NCBI GenBank assembly: GCA_963838735.1
Contig: CAWISG010000004.1
Span: 1 to 64,000 of the forward strand
Direction: 5' to 3'
Length of the DNA stretch: 64,000 bases
Origin: Parerythrobacter_A sp963838735
GTDB taxonomy: Bacteria; Pseudomonadota; Alphaproteobacteria; Sphingomonadales; Sphingomonadaceae
The notes under the pieces were generated by a model. It ran no database searches, was not told where the DNA came from, and was given only the letters and a program-made list of their open reading frames with translations. Shown here piece by piece: positions 34,411-45,783 of this stretch (position 1 is its first letter; every line of letters starts with the position of its first letter). A program made the translations under genes and the position numbers.

Positions 34411-36525
34411 ATGGTGGCGACTACATCCAATCTGGTCCTGTCCGGCGGCGGCACGTGGCTAGCGCTGGCAACAGCGGCGGGCGAACAGCCTCGGATACTC
34501 GGCTATGGGGCAGGCGACGGCTATCCGCGTGACGGTTCGCTCGCGCCGCTGCTGCATCGCGCCCATGCGCCCGGCGGACCCGAAGTGCCGATTGCGCCAT
34601 CCTTCCTGAATTCCTTGGCGAGCGGTCATGCTGTGCCGGGGCTGCTGGGCCATAGCGACGGGCAGGACTGGGCGACAGACTTGCGCGTTATTGAGGTCTT
34701 GGATGTCTCGGCAAACAGCGCGCGCGTTGTGTGCAAAGACGCAGTGGGTGGCATCGAAACCGCGCACCGCTTCTCTATCGACGACGCTAGCGGCGTGCTT
34801 TCAATCGAAACCACTTTGACCAATCGCGGCGGTGCGCCTTTTGCGCTGGAATGGTGTGCGGCACTGTGCCTGCCGCTGGACGACCGGTTGACGCGTATCA
34901 CCAGCTTCGGCGGGCAATGGGCGGGCGAATTTGCGATGCAGGCGCTGGACCGCCCACGCGGCACGTTCCTGCTGGAGAACCGCGCAGGGCGGACCGGACA
35001 TGGTACCTATCCCAGCCTGTATCTGGGAACGCCGCAAACAGGCGAAGCGGTGGGTCTGGCTGCGGCTTGCCATCTGGCGTGGAGCGGCAACCACCGACTG
35101 CGCGTCGATACCGGCGCGAATGGCGAGGCCACGCTTCAGATGGGTGAACTGTTACTGCCGGGCGAGATGATGCTGGCAGCGGGCGAAAGCTACCGCGCGC
35201 CGGTGATGTATTGCGCGGTTTCGGACGCGGGCTATGGCGATGTCACCCGCCGCCTTCACCGGTACGCACATCGCAACCTCCGCCGCGAAGTTGTCCGGAC
35301 AAAGCCGCGTCCGGTGCATTTCAATACGTGGGAAGCGGTGTATTTTGCCCATTCCGAAGCCCGCATGGTCGGGCTGGCCGAGCAGGCCGCGGCGCTGGGT
35401 GCGGAGCGGTTCGTGCTGGACGATGGCTGGTTCGGCGCGCGGCGCAACGAACGCGCTGGGCTTGGCGACTGGACGGTGTCGGCGGACGCCTATCCGAACG
35501 GCCTGCGCCCGCTCGTCGACCGGGTCCACGAACTCGGTATGGAATTTGGACTTTGGGTCGAGCCCGAAATGGTCAACCCGGACAGCGATCTCTACCGCGC
35601 GCATCCCGACTGGGTACTGAGCGCGAAAGGCGTGGACCAGATCGCCTCGCGGCACCAGTTGCCGCTCGACCTGACGCAAGGCGTCGTCACCGATTACCTG
35701 TTCGAGCGGATAACTTCGCTCGTTCTCGAAAACGATGTCGCCTATCTCAAATGGGACATGAACCGCGATATCCAGCACCCCGGCGGGGCGGACGGTCGCG
35801 CCGTCATGCACGCGCAGGTACGCAGCCTTCACGCCCTGATCGACCGCATTCGCGACGCCTGCCCAAACCTCGAAATCGAAAGCTGTTCCTCCGGCGGCGC
35901 GCGGGCGGATTGGGGCATGCTGCAACGCGCCGACCGCGTCTGGACCAGCGACAATAACGATGCCCGCGCCCGCCACGCGATCATGCGCGGTGCGGCGCAT
36001 TTCCTGCCGCTGGCGATGCTGGGCAACCACGTCGGGCCGGAGCGGTGCCACATCACCAAGCGGCGGTTCGACATGGCCTATCGTGCAGCCTCTGCGGTGT
36101 TCGGGCACATGGGTATGGAACTGGACCCGGCATTGGAAAGCGAGGGTGACCGCGCTATTCTTGCCACCGCCATCGCGTTCTACAAGAGGCACCGCGCAGT
36201 GATCCATGATGGCGCGCATTACCGACTGGAAACGCCGCCGCACGTCATTTCGCAGGGCTGCGTCGATACCCACAGGCGAAAGGCGTTGTATTCCATAGCG
36301 ACTGTAAACGAAGACCCGGCAACGCATCCACCGCGCCTCAGGCTAGCAGGCCTGGACCCGGCAAAGGCATATCGCAGTAGCTATGCCGCCTTCGATCCTG
36401 CCGCAGCCTTGACCCCGCCACCACCCGTTGCCAGCGGTGCGGTTCTGATGAACCACGGTTTCGCCCTTCGCCGCACCCTGCCCGATACGTGCCTGTTGCT
36501 GGTGCTGGAGACTGTCGATGGCTGA
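34411..36525 (+). CDS. GH36 alpha-galactosidase
   Basis: A 704-residue cytoplasmic enzyme (no signal peptide) that releases terminal alpha-galactose. It has an N-terminal beta-supersandwich, then the barrel with VHFNTWEAVYFAH, FVLDDGWFGARRNERAGLGD, EFGLWVEPEMVNPDSDLYR, nucleophile D449 in LKWDMNRD, the SCSSGGARADWGML loop and acid/base D514 in WTSDNND. ATG 34411 gives the natural N-terminus. It is the first gene of a tight operon aga-glpD-galT-galK (overlaps of 8, 4 and 4 bases), divergent from the symporter. A substrate imported intact and split inside the cell is implied. Confidence 0.93.
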   Translation: MVATTSNLVLSGGGTWLALATAAGEQPRILGYGAGDGYPRDGSLAPLLHRAHAPGGPEVPIAPSFLNSLASGHAVPGLLGHSDGQDWATDLRVIEVLDVSANSARVVCKDAVGGIETAHRFSIDDASGVLSIETTLTNRGGAPFALEWCAALCLPLDDRLTRITSFGGQWAGEFAMQALDRPRGTFLLENRAGRTGHGTYPSLYLGTPQTGEAVGLAAACHLAWSGNHRLRVDTGANGEATLQMGELLLPGEMMLAAGESYRAPVMYCAVSDAGYGDVTRRLHRYAHRNLRREVVRTKPRPVHFNTWEAVYFAHSEARMVGLAEQAAALGAERFVLDDGWFGARRNERAGLGDWTVSADAYPNGLRPLVDRVHELGMEFGLWVEPEMVNPDSDLYRAHPDWVLSAKGVDQIASRHQLPLDLTQGVVTDYLFERITSLVLENDVAYLKWDMNRDIQHPGGADGRAVMHAQVRSLHALIDRIRDACPNLEIESCSSGGARADWGMLQRADRVWTSDNNDARARHAIMRGAAHFLPLAMLGNHVGPERCHITKRRFDMAYRAASAVFGHMGMELDPALESEGDRAILATAIAFYKRHRAVIHDGAHYRLETPPHVISQGCVDTHRRKALYSIATVNEDPATHPPRLRLAGLDPAKAYRSSYAAFDPAAALTPPPPVASGAVLMNHGFALRRTLPDTCLLLVLETVDG

Positions 36526-38005
36526 CGTTCTGGAACTGCTGGTCATCGGCGGCGGCATCAACGGTGCTGGCATCGCGCGCGATGCGGCAGGACGCGGGCT
36601 GTCCACCATGCTGGTGGAAAAGGACGACCTGGCGCAGCACACCAGCAGCGCCAGCACCAAGCTGGTGCATGGTGGCCTGCGCTATCTCGAACATTACGAA
36701 TTCCGGCTTGTGCGCGAAAGCTTGATCGAGCGCGAGCGGCTGCTGAAAATCGCACCGCACATCGTCTGGCCGCTGCGCTTCGTCCTGCCGCACGACAGCG
36801 GCCTGCGCCCGAGATGGTTGCTGCGGCTGGGCCTTGCGATCTACGACCATATTGGCGGGCGCAAGCTGCTGCCGCCGACGCGCACGCTCGATCTGCGCGA
36901 TGCCCCGCATGGCAACGTGTTGCAAGAACGGCTGCGCACCGGGTTCGAGTATTCGGACTGCTGGGTTGAGGATGCGCGGCTGGTGGTGCTGAACTGCGTC
37001 GATGCCAAGGAACGCGGCGCGAACATTCGTATCCGTACCGAATGTATTGGCCTAACGCGCCACGCCGATCATTGGGATGTAACGCTGCGCAATGCCAGTG
37101 GCGCGGAAGAAAAGGTCGCCGCGCGCCGCGTCGTGAACGCGGCCGGGCCATGGGTCGATGGCGTGCTGGGCCTCGCCATTCCGGGACAGCAGCACGCCAA
37201 TCTGCGACTGGTGAAGGGCAGCCACCTGATCTTCCCGCGCCTGTTCGCTGGCGACCACGCCTACATCTTTCAGAACCGCGACGACCGCATCGTGTTTGCT
37301 ATACCGTATGAGCGCGACTTTACACTTGTCGGCACCACCGATGTCGGGTTCGAAGGCGATGCGGGCGGCGTCGCGATTTCCGACGACGAGGCGGCCTATA
37401 TCTGCGACGCGGTGAACGAATATCTGCGCGTGCCGGTTGCGCCCGCCGATGCAGTGTCGAGCTATTCCGGCGTGCGTCCGCTCTATGACGACCTGTCGCG
37501 CAACAACGCCACCGTCACGCGCGACTATACCTTCGAATATGATGACGGAACCGGCGCAGAAGACGGTGCGCCGATCCTGTCGGTCTTCGGCGGCAAGATT
37601 ACGACTTATCGCAAGTTGGCGGAGGCCGCGTTGACGCGGTTCGGGGTGGAAAAGGCCGGCTGGACCGCCGAAGCCGCCCTGCCCGGCGGCGACTTCGCGG
37701 TTGACGGGTTCGATGCTCTGGTCGCGCAGACCGCCGCCCGATACCCGGACCTCGACCTCGATCTCTGCACCCGCCTTTGCCGCGCCTATGGCACCCGTGT
37801 TTCGCGCATCCTTGGCAATAGCGCGGACCTGACTTTTGCCGCACCCGGCGTGCTGGAGGCGGAGCTGCGCTATCTGCGCGATGTCGAATTTGCGCGCACG
37901 CTGGACGACGTGCTTTGGCGGCGCAGCAAGCTGGGCCTGCATCTTGGCGAAGCGGGCATTGCCGCACTTAAACAATGGTTCGCGCGAACGGGCACAGGCC
38001 GGTGA
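36518..38005 (+). CDS. glpD: Glycerol-3-phosphate dehydrogenase (FAD-dependent)
   Basis: 495 residues. The FAD-binding motif is LLVIGGGINGAGIARDAAGR, followed by the family signature STKLVHGGLRYLEHYEFRLV, PLRFVLPHDSG and the C-terminal GlpD helical domain (DLDLCTRLCRAYGTRVSRIL). It oxidises glycerol-3-phosphate to DHAP, passing electrons to quinone. It lies inside a galactose operon, overlapping the alpha-galactosidase gene by eight bases. This is unusual and hints that the galactoside has glycerol as aglycone. No glycerol kinase gene is in the window. Confidence 0.94.
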   Translation: MADVLELLVIGGGINGAGIARDAAGRGLSTMLVEKDDLAQHTSSASTKLVHGGLRYLEHYEFRLVRESLIERERLLKIAPHIVWPLRFVLPHDSGLRPRWLLRLGLAIYDHIGGRKLLPPTRTLDLRDAPHGNVLQERLRTGFEYSDCWVEDARLVVLNCVDAKERGANIRIRTECIGLTRHADHWDVTLRNASGAEEKVAARRVVNAAGPWVDGVLGLAIPGQQHANLRLVKGSHLIFPRLFAGDHAYIFQNRDDRIVFAIPYERDFTLVGTTDVGFEGDAGGVAISDDEAAYICDAVNEYLRVPVAPADAVSSYSGVRPLYDDLSRNNATVTRDYTFEYDDGTGAEDGAPILSVFGGKITTYRKLAEAALTRFGVEKAGWTAEAALPGGDFAVDGFDALVAQTAARYPDLDLDLCTRLCRAYGTRVSRILGNSADLTFAAPGVLEAELRYLRDVEFARTLDDVLWRRSKLGLHLGEAGIAALKQWFARTGTGR

Positions 38006-39078
38006 CCGACAGGCAGGTGCAGTTAAAGGGAACGGGTACGCCTGTCTTCCGCCGGAGCATCGCCAAGGCCGACGGGCGAATGCTGCACCTGTATGGCCGT
38101 GCGCCGCACAACTTGCCGCTGCGACCGCAGGACAGCGATCCGGTCGCGACCGGAGGCGAACTGCGACACCACCCCTTACGCGACGAGTGGAACGTCTATG
38201 CCGCACATCGCCAGAACCGGACATACAAACCGGCGGCATGTGCCGATCCGCTTGCTCCGACTCTGCCCGACGGCCTGCCGACCGAAATACCGTTTGCCGA
38301 TTTCGAGCTGGCGGTCTTCGACAACAAATTCGCCGCCTTCCATTCCGCTGCACCCGATCCATCGCCCCTGCCCGGCATCGGCACCAAACCCGCCGCCGGC
38401 GCGTGCGAAGTGGTGGTCTATACGCCGGAAGCCGAAGGCAGCCTTCATACCATCGGTCAGGACCGTCGCGCGCTGCTGCTGTCAGCGTGGATCGACCGCA
38501 CGGACGTGCTGTTCGCCGCAGGGTGCCGCTGCGTGCTGCCGTTCGAGAACCGGGGCGAGGCGGTCGGTACCACGCTGCATCACCCGCACGGCCAGATATA
38601 CGGCTTCCCGCATGTTCCACGGGTGCAGCAGCGCGCCGCCGATGCTTTCGCGCGCGGCTACGACCTGTCGGCGGAAATCGAAGCCTCGCGGCCGGACTAT
38701 GCGATTGGCGGCGAGAAGGGTGTGACGGCATGGTGCCCACGCTTCGCCCGCTTCCCATACGAAGTCTGGATCGCGCCCGACATCGCGCGCGCGCAACTCG
38801 CTGATTGCACGGCGGAGGAGCGGGACGGCATCGCCGCGCTGATGGGCGATGTGACGCGCCGCTACGATGCATTGTTCGGGCAGGCCATGCCCGCGACGAT
38901 GGCGGTGCATACTGCCCCGGCAGACCATGCTGCACCCTATCACCTGACCATCCAGTTCTATCCGCTGCTGCGCGGCCCGGACCGGGTGAAATATCTCGCC
39001 TCGGTCGAACAGCACGCCGGCATCTTCACCGTCGATATCATGCCCGAAACCGCCGCCGCCGCATTGCGCGCATTGTGA
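38002..39078 (+). CDS. galT: Galactose-1-phosphate uridylyltransferase
   Basis: This Leloir enzyme converts galactose-1-P plus UDP-glucose to UDP-galactose plus glucose-1-P. The catalytic HPH triad lies in HHPHGQIYGFPHVP (His194-Pro-His196 from GTG 38002). RHHPLRDEWNVYAAHRQNR and VLPFENRGEAVGTT also match the family, and AAPYHLTIQFYPLLRG marks the C-terminal domain. I place the start at GTG 38002, overlapping the glpD stop as GTGA; ATG 37975 is in frame but would overlap by 31 bases. About 358 residues. Confidence 0.93.
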   Translation: MTDRQVQLKGTGTPVFRRSIAKADGRMLHLYGRAPHNLPLRPQDSDPVATGGELRHHPLRDEWNVYAAHRQNRTYKPAACADPLAPTLPDGLPTEIPFADFELAVFDNKFAAFHSAAPDPSPLPGIGTKPAAGACEVVVYTPEAEGSLHTIGQDRRALLLSAWIDRTDVLFAAGCRCVLPFENRGEAVGTTLHHPHGQIYGFPHVPRVQQRAADAFARGYDLSAEIEASRPDYAIGGEKGVTAWCPRFARFPYEVWIAPDIARAQLADCTAEERDGIAALMGDVTRRYDALFGQAMPATMAVHTAPADHAAPYHLTIQFYPLLRGPDRVKYLASVEQHAGIFTVDIMPETAAAALRAL

Positions 39079-40110
39079 CCGACGTGACCGTACGCGTGCC
39101 GGGCCGCGTAAACCTGATCGGCGAACATCTCGACTATAATGGCGGACATGTCCTGCCAGCCGCTCTGTCGATCGGGATCGACGTTACGCTGACGCCGCGT
39201 TCCGACGACCGCGTTACTATCACGTCCGGTGCCTTTGCGGAGCGCGCGAACCGGAGACTGGCCGATAGCGCGACGGGCGACTGGTCGGACGCCGCGCTTG
39301 GCGCAGTGCGGCAGGCGGTTGCACTAGGGCTGTTGTCCGGCGGTGCGGATATCGCGATCGTCTCGACCATCCCGCCGGGAGCCGGCCTGTCCTCTTCCGC
39401 CGCGCTGATCGTCGCGGTGCTGAAGGCAGCGAAGACGTGCGCAGGCGCGGACCTCTCCGACATCGCCATCGCGCGCGCCGCACGCGGGGTCGAGAACGAG
39501 TTTCTGAGCGTCCCGTGCGGTATCATGGACCAGATGGCGGTGGCGATTGCCGAGCCTAACGAGGCCCTTCTCCTCAACACGGCAACACTCGACTATCGTA
39601 CGGTCCAACTCGTCCCGGACCACGACATTGTCGTCCTCCATTCTGGCGTCTCTCGCAGGCTATCGGATGGCCGCTATGCGAAGCGCCGCACCGAATGCGT
39701 AGCAGCGCAAAACGCCTTGGGAAGCACCGATCTGTGCCATGCCGACCTTGCCGATATCGAACGGCTGGCCGATCCCGTCCAACGCCGCCGCGCCCGACAT
39801 TGCGCTGCCGAGCAGGTGCGCGTCCTATCGGCGGTCGCAGCCATCGAAGCGGGCGATGCGCACGAACTGGGCGCGCTGATGGTGCAAAGCCACGCCTCGA
39901 TGCGCGACCTGTTCGACATATCTTTGCCCGCTATCGACGCACTGGTGGCCGATGCGTGCAGTCTCGGCGCAGCAGGAGCGCGCCTGACCGGCGGCGGGTT
40001 CGGCGGATGCATCGTGGCGCTGGTGGAGCGGCGCAGGCGCGAAGACTGGCTAAGGGCACTGATTGGCGCGCCACCCGGACGCGCAGTTTGTCGCGGCGAT
40101 TGCGCCTTAG
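39075..40110 (+). CDS. galK: Galactokinase, frameshifted 14 codons before the end
   Basis: A GHMP kinase phosphorylating galactose at C1. It shows VRVPGRVNLIGEHLDYNGGH (sugar site), PPGAGLSSSAALIVAVLK (ATP loop) and AGARLTGGGFGGCIVALVE (motif 3). GTG 39075 overlaps the galT stop, the same GTGA arrangement as glpD/galT. The original frame does not stop where expected and runs far into the antisense M50 gene. One extra base near 40064-40073 separates it from the proper ending (ARHPDAQFVAAIAP, stop TAG 40108-40110). With that correction it is about 345 residues and meets the convergent M50 stop exactly. Sequencing indel or recent mutation. Confidence 0.88.
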
Positions 40111-40832
40111 CTAAACGTCTGTGCCACGTCCTGCGCCACGCCGAGATACCATTCCATGGCCAAGTCTACCGGCGGTCCGATGAACCGCCCGATCAGGTCC
40201 CATTGCGGAAACGCCCAGCTCGCCGCGATGAGCAACACCAGCACGAGGATACCGAATTGCTGGACCTTCGCCCAGTGTATCTCCAGCGAACGCGGCAGCA
40301 GACTCTGCACGATATGCCCGCCATCGAAAGGCGGGATCGGGAGCAGGTTGAAGATCGCAAGGAACAGGTTGATCAGGATGAACGCGAACAGCGCCTGCAC
40401 CACGACGCCCGGCTCCGCCATCTGCGCCGGAAACACGAACGCCAGCAGCAACCCCAGCACCACCGCACCGAACAATGCCAGTACGAAGTTCATAGCAGGC
40501 CCTGCTGCCGCCACGGCCATCATTCCATAACGCGGATTGCGCAAGCGATGCGCCAGCACCGGCACCGGTTTCGCCCACCCGAAGATCGGCCCGCCAAACA
40601 GCCACAAGGCGCCCGGCACCACCAGCGTACCGATAGGGTCGACATGGCGCACCGGATTGAAGCTGAGCCGATTGCGTTCCTGCGCCGTCGGGTCGCCCAG
40701 CGCCAGCGCCACCCAGCCATGCGCAACCTCGTGGAACACGATGGCTACTACCAGGCACGGGATGACGATGGCGGCAAGGAGCAGGTTGTCGATCACAGGT
40801 GCGATATAGGATGCGCAGCTAGCGAACGCCAC
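40107..40832 (-). CDS. M50 site-2 protease-like membrane metallopeptidase
   Basis: 241 residues with about five to six membrane helices. The zinc motif HEVAHG sits in helix VVAIVFHEVAHGWVALALGD and the second metal ligand in NLLPIPPFDGGHI (the NPDG-type motif). Short rhomboid-like S2P family members of this kind (YwhC/FPN group) lack the PDZ domain of RseP; their substrates are unknown. Its stop overlaps the galK stop tail-to-tail. It is not obviously connected to galactose use. Confidence 0.92.
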   Translation of the reverse strand: MAFASCASYIAPVIDNLLLAAIVIPCLVVAIVFHEVAHGWVALALGDPTAQERNRLSFNPVRHVDPIGTLVVPGALWLFGGPIFGWAKPVPVLAHRLRNPRYGMMAVAAAGPAMNFVLALFGAVVLGLLLAFVFPAQMAEPGVVVQALFAFILINLFLAIFNLLPIPPFDGGHIVQSLLPRSLEIHWAKVQQFGILVLVLLIAASWAFPQWDLIGRFIGPPVDLAMEWYLGVAQDVAQTFS

Positions 40833-40919
40833 GGGCGGCGGTGAAAAGCGTATTCAGAATGGCGACAGCCATGCGACGCGATGCTAGATGCCAGCAAAGG
40901 ACGTGAGGGGATACATATT

Positions 40920-42602
40920 ATGGCGACACGACAAACAGGCCCAGATACAGGCGCATCGGCTGATGCGACGAATGTAAATGCAAAAACGCCCCAGCGCGGT
41001 GTGCTTGCGTGGATCGAACGCACCGGAAATCGCCTGCCCGACCCAGTCTTCCTGTTCTTCTATCTCATTCTCGCGCTGATCGCGATCTCGGTTCTTTGCG
41101 CACTGCTCGGCGTTTCGGCCGTCCACCCGACCGCGATGGACGAGGCCACCGACCAGCCGGAGATCATTCAGGCAATCAGCCTGCTGTCGGCCGAGAACAT
41201 ACAACGCCTGTGGGTCGAAATGCCGACGACATTCACGCATTTCCACCCGCTCGGTTACGTTCTTGTGGTCATGCTTGGCGCGGGCGTGGCGGAGCGCTCC
41301 GGTTTCTTTGCCGCCGGCATGTCGAAAGCGGTGAAAAGCGCGCCGACAGCACTGCTGACTCCCGTGGTCGCGCTGGTCGCCATGATCGGCAACCATGCGG
41401 CGGACGCAGGCTACGTCGTGCTTATTCCGTTGGCAGGCATCCTGTTTGCCGCCGCCGGACGCCATCCGCTGGCCGGTATTGCCGCTGCGTTTGCCGGCGT
41501 GTCCGGCGGGTTCTCGGCTAATATTTCGCCGGGCCAGCTCGATGCGCTGCTGTTCGGCATTACCGAAGAAGCGGTTGGCGCAAGTATGCTCGATCCCGCA
41601 TGGACATCGAACATCGCGGGCAACTGGTATTTCATCTTCGTGATGACGTTTCTGTATCTGCCCATCATCTGGTTCGTCACCGACAGGATCATCGAACCGC
41701 GCCTTGGGGCATGGACCGGCGGTGCGTCCGCCAACATCGCCGCCGGTGGGGGCGCTTCCGGCGACGGGCTGAGCCCCGACCCGCAAGGGCATACCGGCGA
41801 ACAGGCCGCCAAGGGATTGCGCTGGGCCGGACTGGCTGTTCTGGGCGTTGTCGCGCTGTGGCTGCTGATGGTATTCGGCCCCGGCACGCCGTTGGTTGAC
41901 GAAGCCGCCTGCGTGGGCGTGACCGACTGTTCGATCCACACCGAACTGCGCCCGCTATATCAGTCGCTGGTAGGCGGGTTCTTCCTGCTCTTCCTGCTTG
42001 CCGGGTGGGCCTATGGCAAGGCGGCGGGCACCATCGGGAATCACCGCGATCTGGTGAACATGATGGCGGAATCCATGAAGGACATGGGCTATTACCTCGT
42101 CCTCGCCTTTGCCGCCGCGCATTTTGTGGAGATGTTCAACTGGTCCAACCTGGGCCTGATTTCTGCGGTTCACGGCGCAGCGGGAATCCAGTCCACCGGG
42201 CTGCCATTGCCCTTGGTGTTGGGGCTGATGGTTATCTTTGCCGGGCTGCTAAACCTGTTCGTCGGATCGGCCAGTGCCAAATGGGCCTTGCTTGCGCCGA
42301 TCCTGGTGCCGATGCTGATGCTGCTCGGCATCAGCCCCGAAGGCGCGACCGCCGCCTATCGCGTCGGCGACAGCGCGACCAACATCATCACCCCGCTGAT
42401 GGTCTATTTCCCGCTGATCCTGGTGTTTGCGCAGCGCTGGCAGAAGGATTTCGGCATCGGCAGCCTGACCGCGATGATGCTGCCCTATTCGATCTGGCTG
42501 TTGATTTCGGGCGTCGCGCTGATTGTCGCGTGGTTCTATCTCGGCATCCCGCTCGGCCCCGACGCACCTGTGGGCTACGCCCTACCGACAACGCCACGAT
42601 AG
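40920..42602 (+). CDS. AbgT-family transporter
   Basis: About 560 residues from ATG 40920. It has the AbgT signatures GVLAWIERTGNRLPDPVFLF, PLGYVLVVMLGAGVAERSGF, NHAADAGYVVLIPLAG and GDSATNIITPLMVYFPLILV, with about 11-13 membrane segments. Family members import p-aminobenzoyl-glutamate (E. coli AbgT) or export sulfonamides (MtrF); which applies cannot be read from sequence. It is single, between the M50 gene and the convergent rbfA. Confidence 0.92.
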   Translation: MATRQTGPDTGASADATNVNAKTPQRGVLAWIERTGNRLPDPVFLFFYLILALIAISVLCALLGVSAVHPTAMDEATDQPEIIQAISLLSAENIQRLWVEMPTTFTHFHPLGYVLVVMLGAGVAERSGFFAAGMSKAVKSAPTALLTPVVALVAMIGNHAADAGYVVLIPLAGILFAAAGRHPLAGIAAAFAGVSGGFSANISPGQLDALLFGITEEAVGASMLDPAWTSNIAGNWYFIFVMTFLYLPIIWFVTDRIIEPRLGAWTGGASANIAAGGGASGDGLSPDPQGHTGEQAAKGLRWAGLAVLGVVALWLLMVFGPGTPLVDEAACVGVTDCSIHTELRPLYQSLVGGFFLLFLLAGWAYGKAAGTIGNHRDLVNMMAESMKDMGYYLVLAFAAAHFVEMFNWSNLGLISAVHGAAGIQSTGLPLPLVLGLMVIFAGLLNLFVGSASAKWALLAPILVPMLMLLGISPEGATAAYRVGDSATNIITPLMVYFPLILVFAQRWQKDFGIGSLTAMMLPYSIWLLISGVALIVAWFYLGIPLGPDAPVGYALPTTPR

Positions 42603-42633
42603 TGTCGGTACGGTGGTAACCCCGGGCAGCGAT

Positions 42634-43035
42634 TCAGTCGTCGTCCGGTTCGAGATCACGCGCCACTTTCGGGTCGTTCAGCAGCCGCTCGATGCGGTCC
42701 GCTTCCTCGAAGCTCTCGTCGGGTTTGAACTTCAGCTTCGGTGCGGATTTCAGGCCCAGCCGCTTCGCCACTTCGCGTTGCAGATAGGCGGTGTTCTGGC
42801 GCAGCGCGGTGACGATTTCCGCCTCGCCCTTGCCCAGCAGCGGCTTCACATAAACGGTCGCATTGCGCAGGTCCGGCGTCATACGCACCTCCGTCACCGC
42901 AATATTCGCCGCCGACACGATGGGATCATGCACATCCTGCCGCGTCAGCAGCTCCGACAAAATATGCCGCACCCGCTCCCCGACCTTGAGGACGCGGACC
43001 GAATGCTGCTCGGCGGTAAATTGTTGTCTTGCCAT
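42634..43035 (-). CDS. rbfA: Ribosome-binding factor A
   Basis: 133 residues from ATG 43035 (MARQQFTAEQHSVRVLKVGE). The KH-like fold motif LRNATVYVKPLLG and AYLQREVAKRLGLKSAPKLK match RbfA, a 30S maturation factor. It follows infB by about 90 bases, as in other bacteria. The next gene of the canonical cluster, truB, is not adjacent but lies about 10 kb away behind the galactose block. Confidence 0.95.
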   Translation of the reverse strand: MARQQFTAEQHSVRVLKVGERVRHILSELLTRQDVHDPIVSAANIAVTEVRMTPDLRNATVYVKPLLGKGEAEIVTALRQNTAYLQREVAKRLGLKSAPKLKFKPDESFEEADRIERLLNDPKVARDLEPDDD

Positions 43036-43048
43036 CACTCTTTCGGGT

Positions 43049-43117
43049 GACCCCACAGGCGGGACTTGAACCCGCCAAACATCCGTTGCCGAATGTCCCC
43101 GCCGACCGGGTCAGGAG
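43049..43117 (-). other. Structured tRNA-like element between infB and rbfA
   Basis: Read on the minus strand, the infB-rbfA gap contains a hairpin ACATTCG-GCAA-CGGATGT with a GNRA-type loop. It is followed by GGCGGG-TTCAAGT-CCCGCC, which has the sequence of a genuine tRNA T arm (GTTCAAGTC core). Outer segments TGACCC and GGGTCA can close the whole element. There is no proper acceptor, D or anticodon arm, so it is not a functional tRNA. It may be a degenerate tRNA, a tRNA-mimic processing site or a leader structure controlling rbfA. Confidence 0.45.
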
Positions 43118-43124
43118 CCATAAA

Positions 43125-45707
<2,583 letters not shown>

Positions 45708-45783
45708 TACGCTCGGTAGTCCTTCAATCGGTCTTGTGTTCCCGTGCAGTCGAAAGCCGCGCCGGGACATTGTCTCAGTCGGT

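Noticed and set aside
38805..40844. A 679-codon frame continuing from galK through the M50 protease region
   Set aside because: Only the part up to about 40068 is galactokinase; the rest is antisense to a clear M50 protease and arises from a frameshift.
43049..43117. Call of a functional tRNA between infB and rbfA
   Set aside because: Only the T arm is tRNA-like; acceptor, D and anticodon arms cannot be formed.
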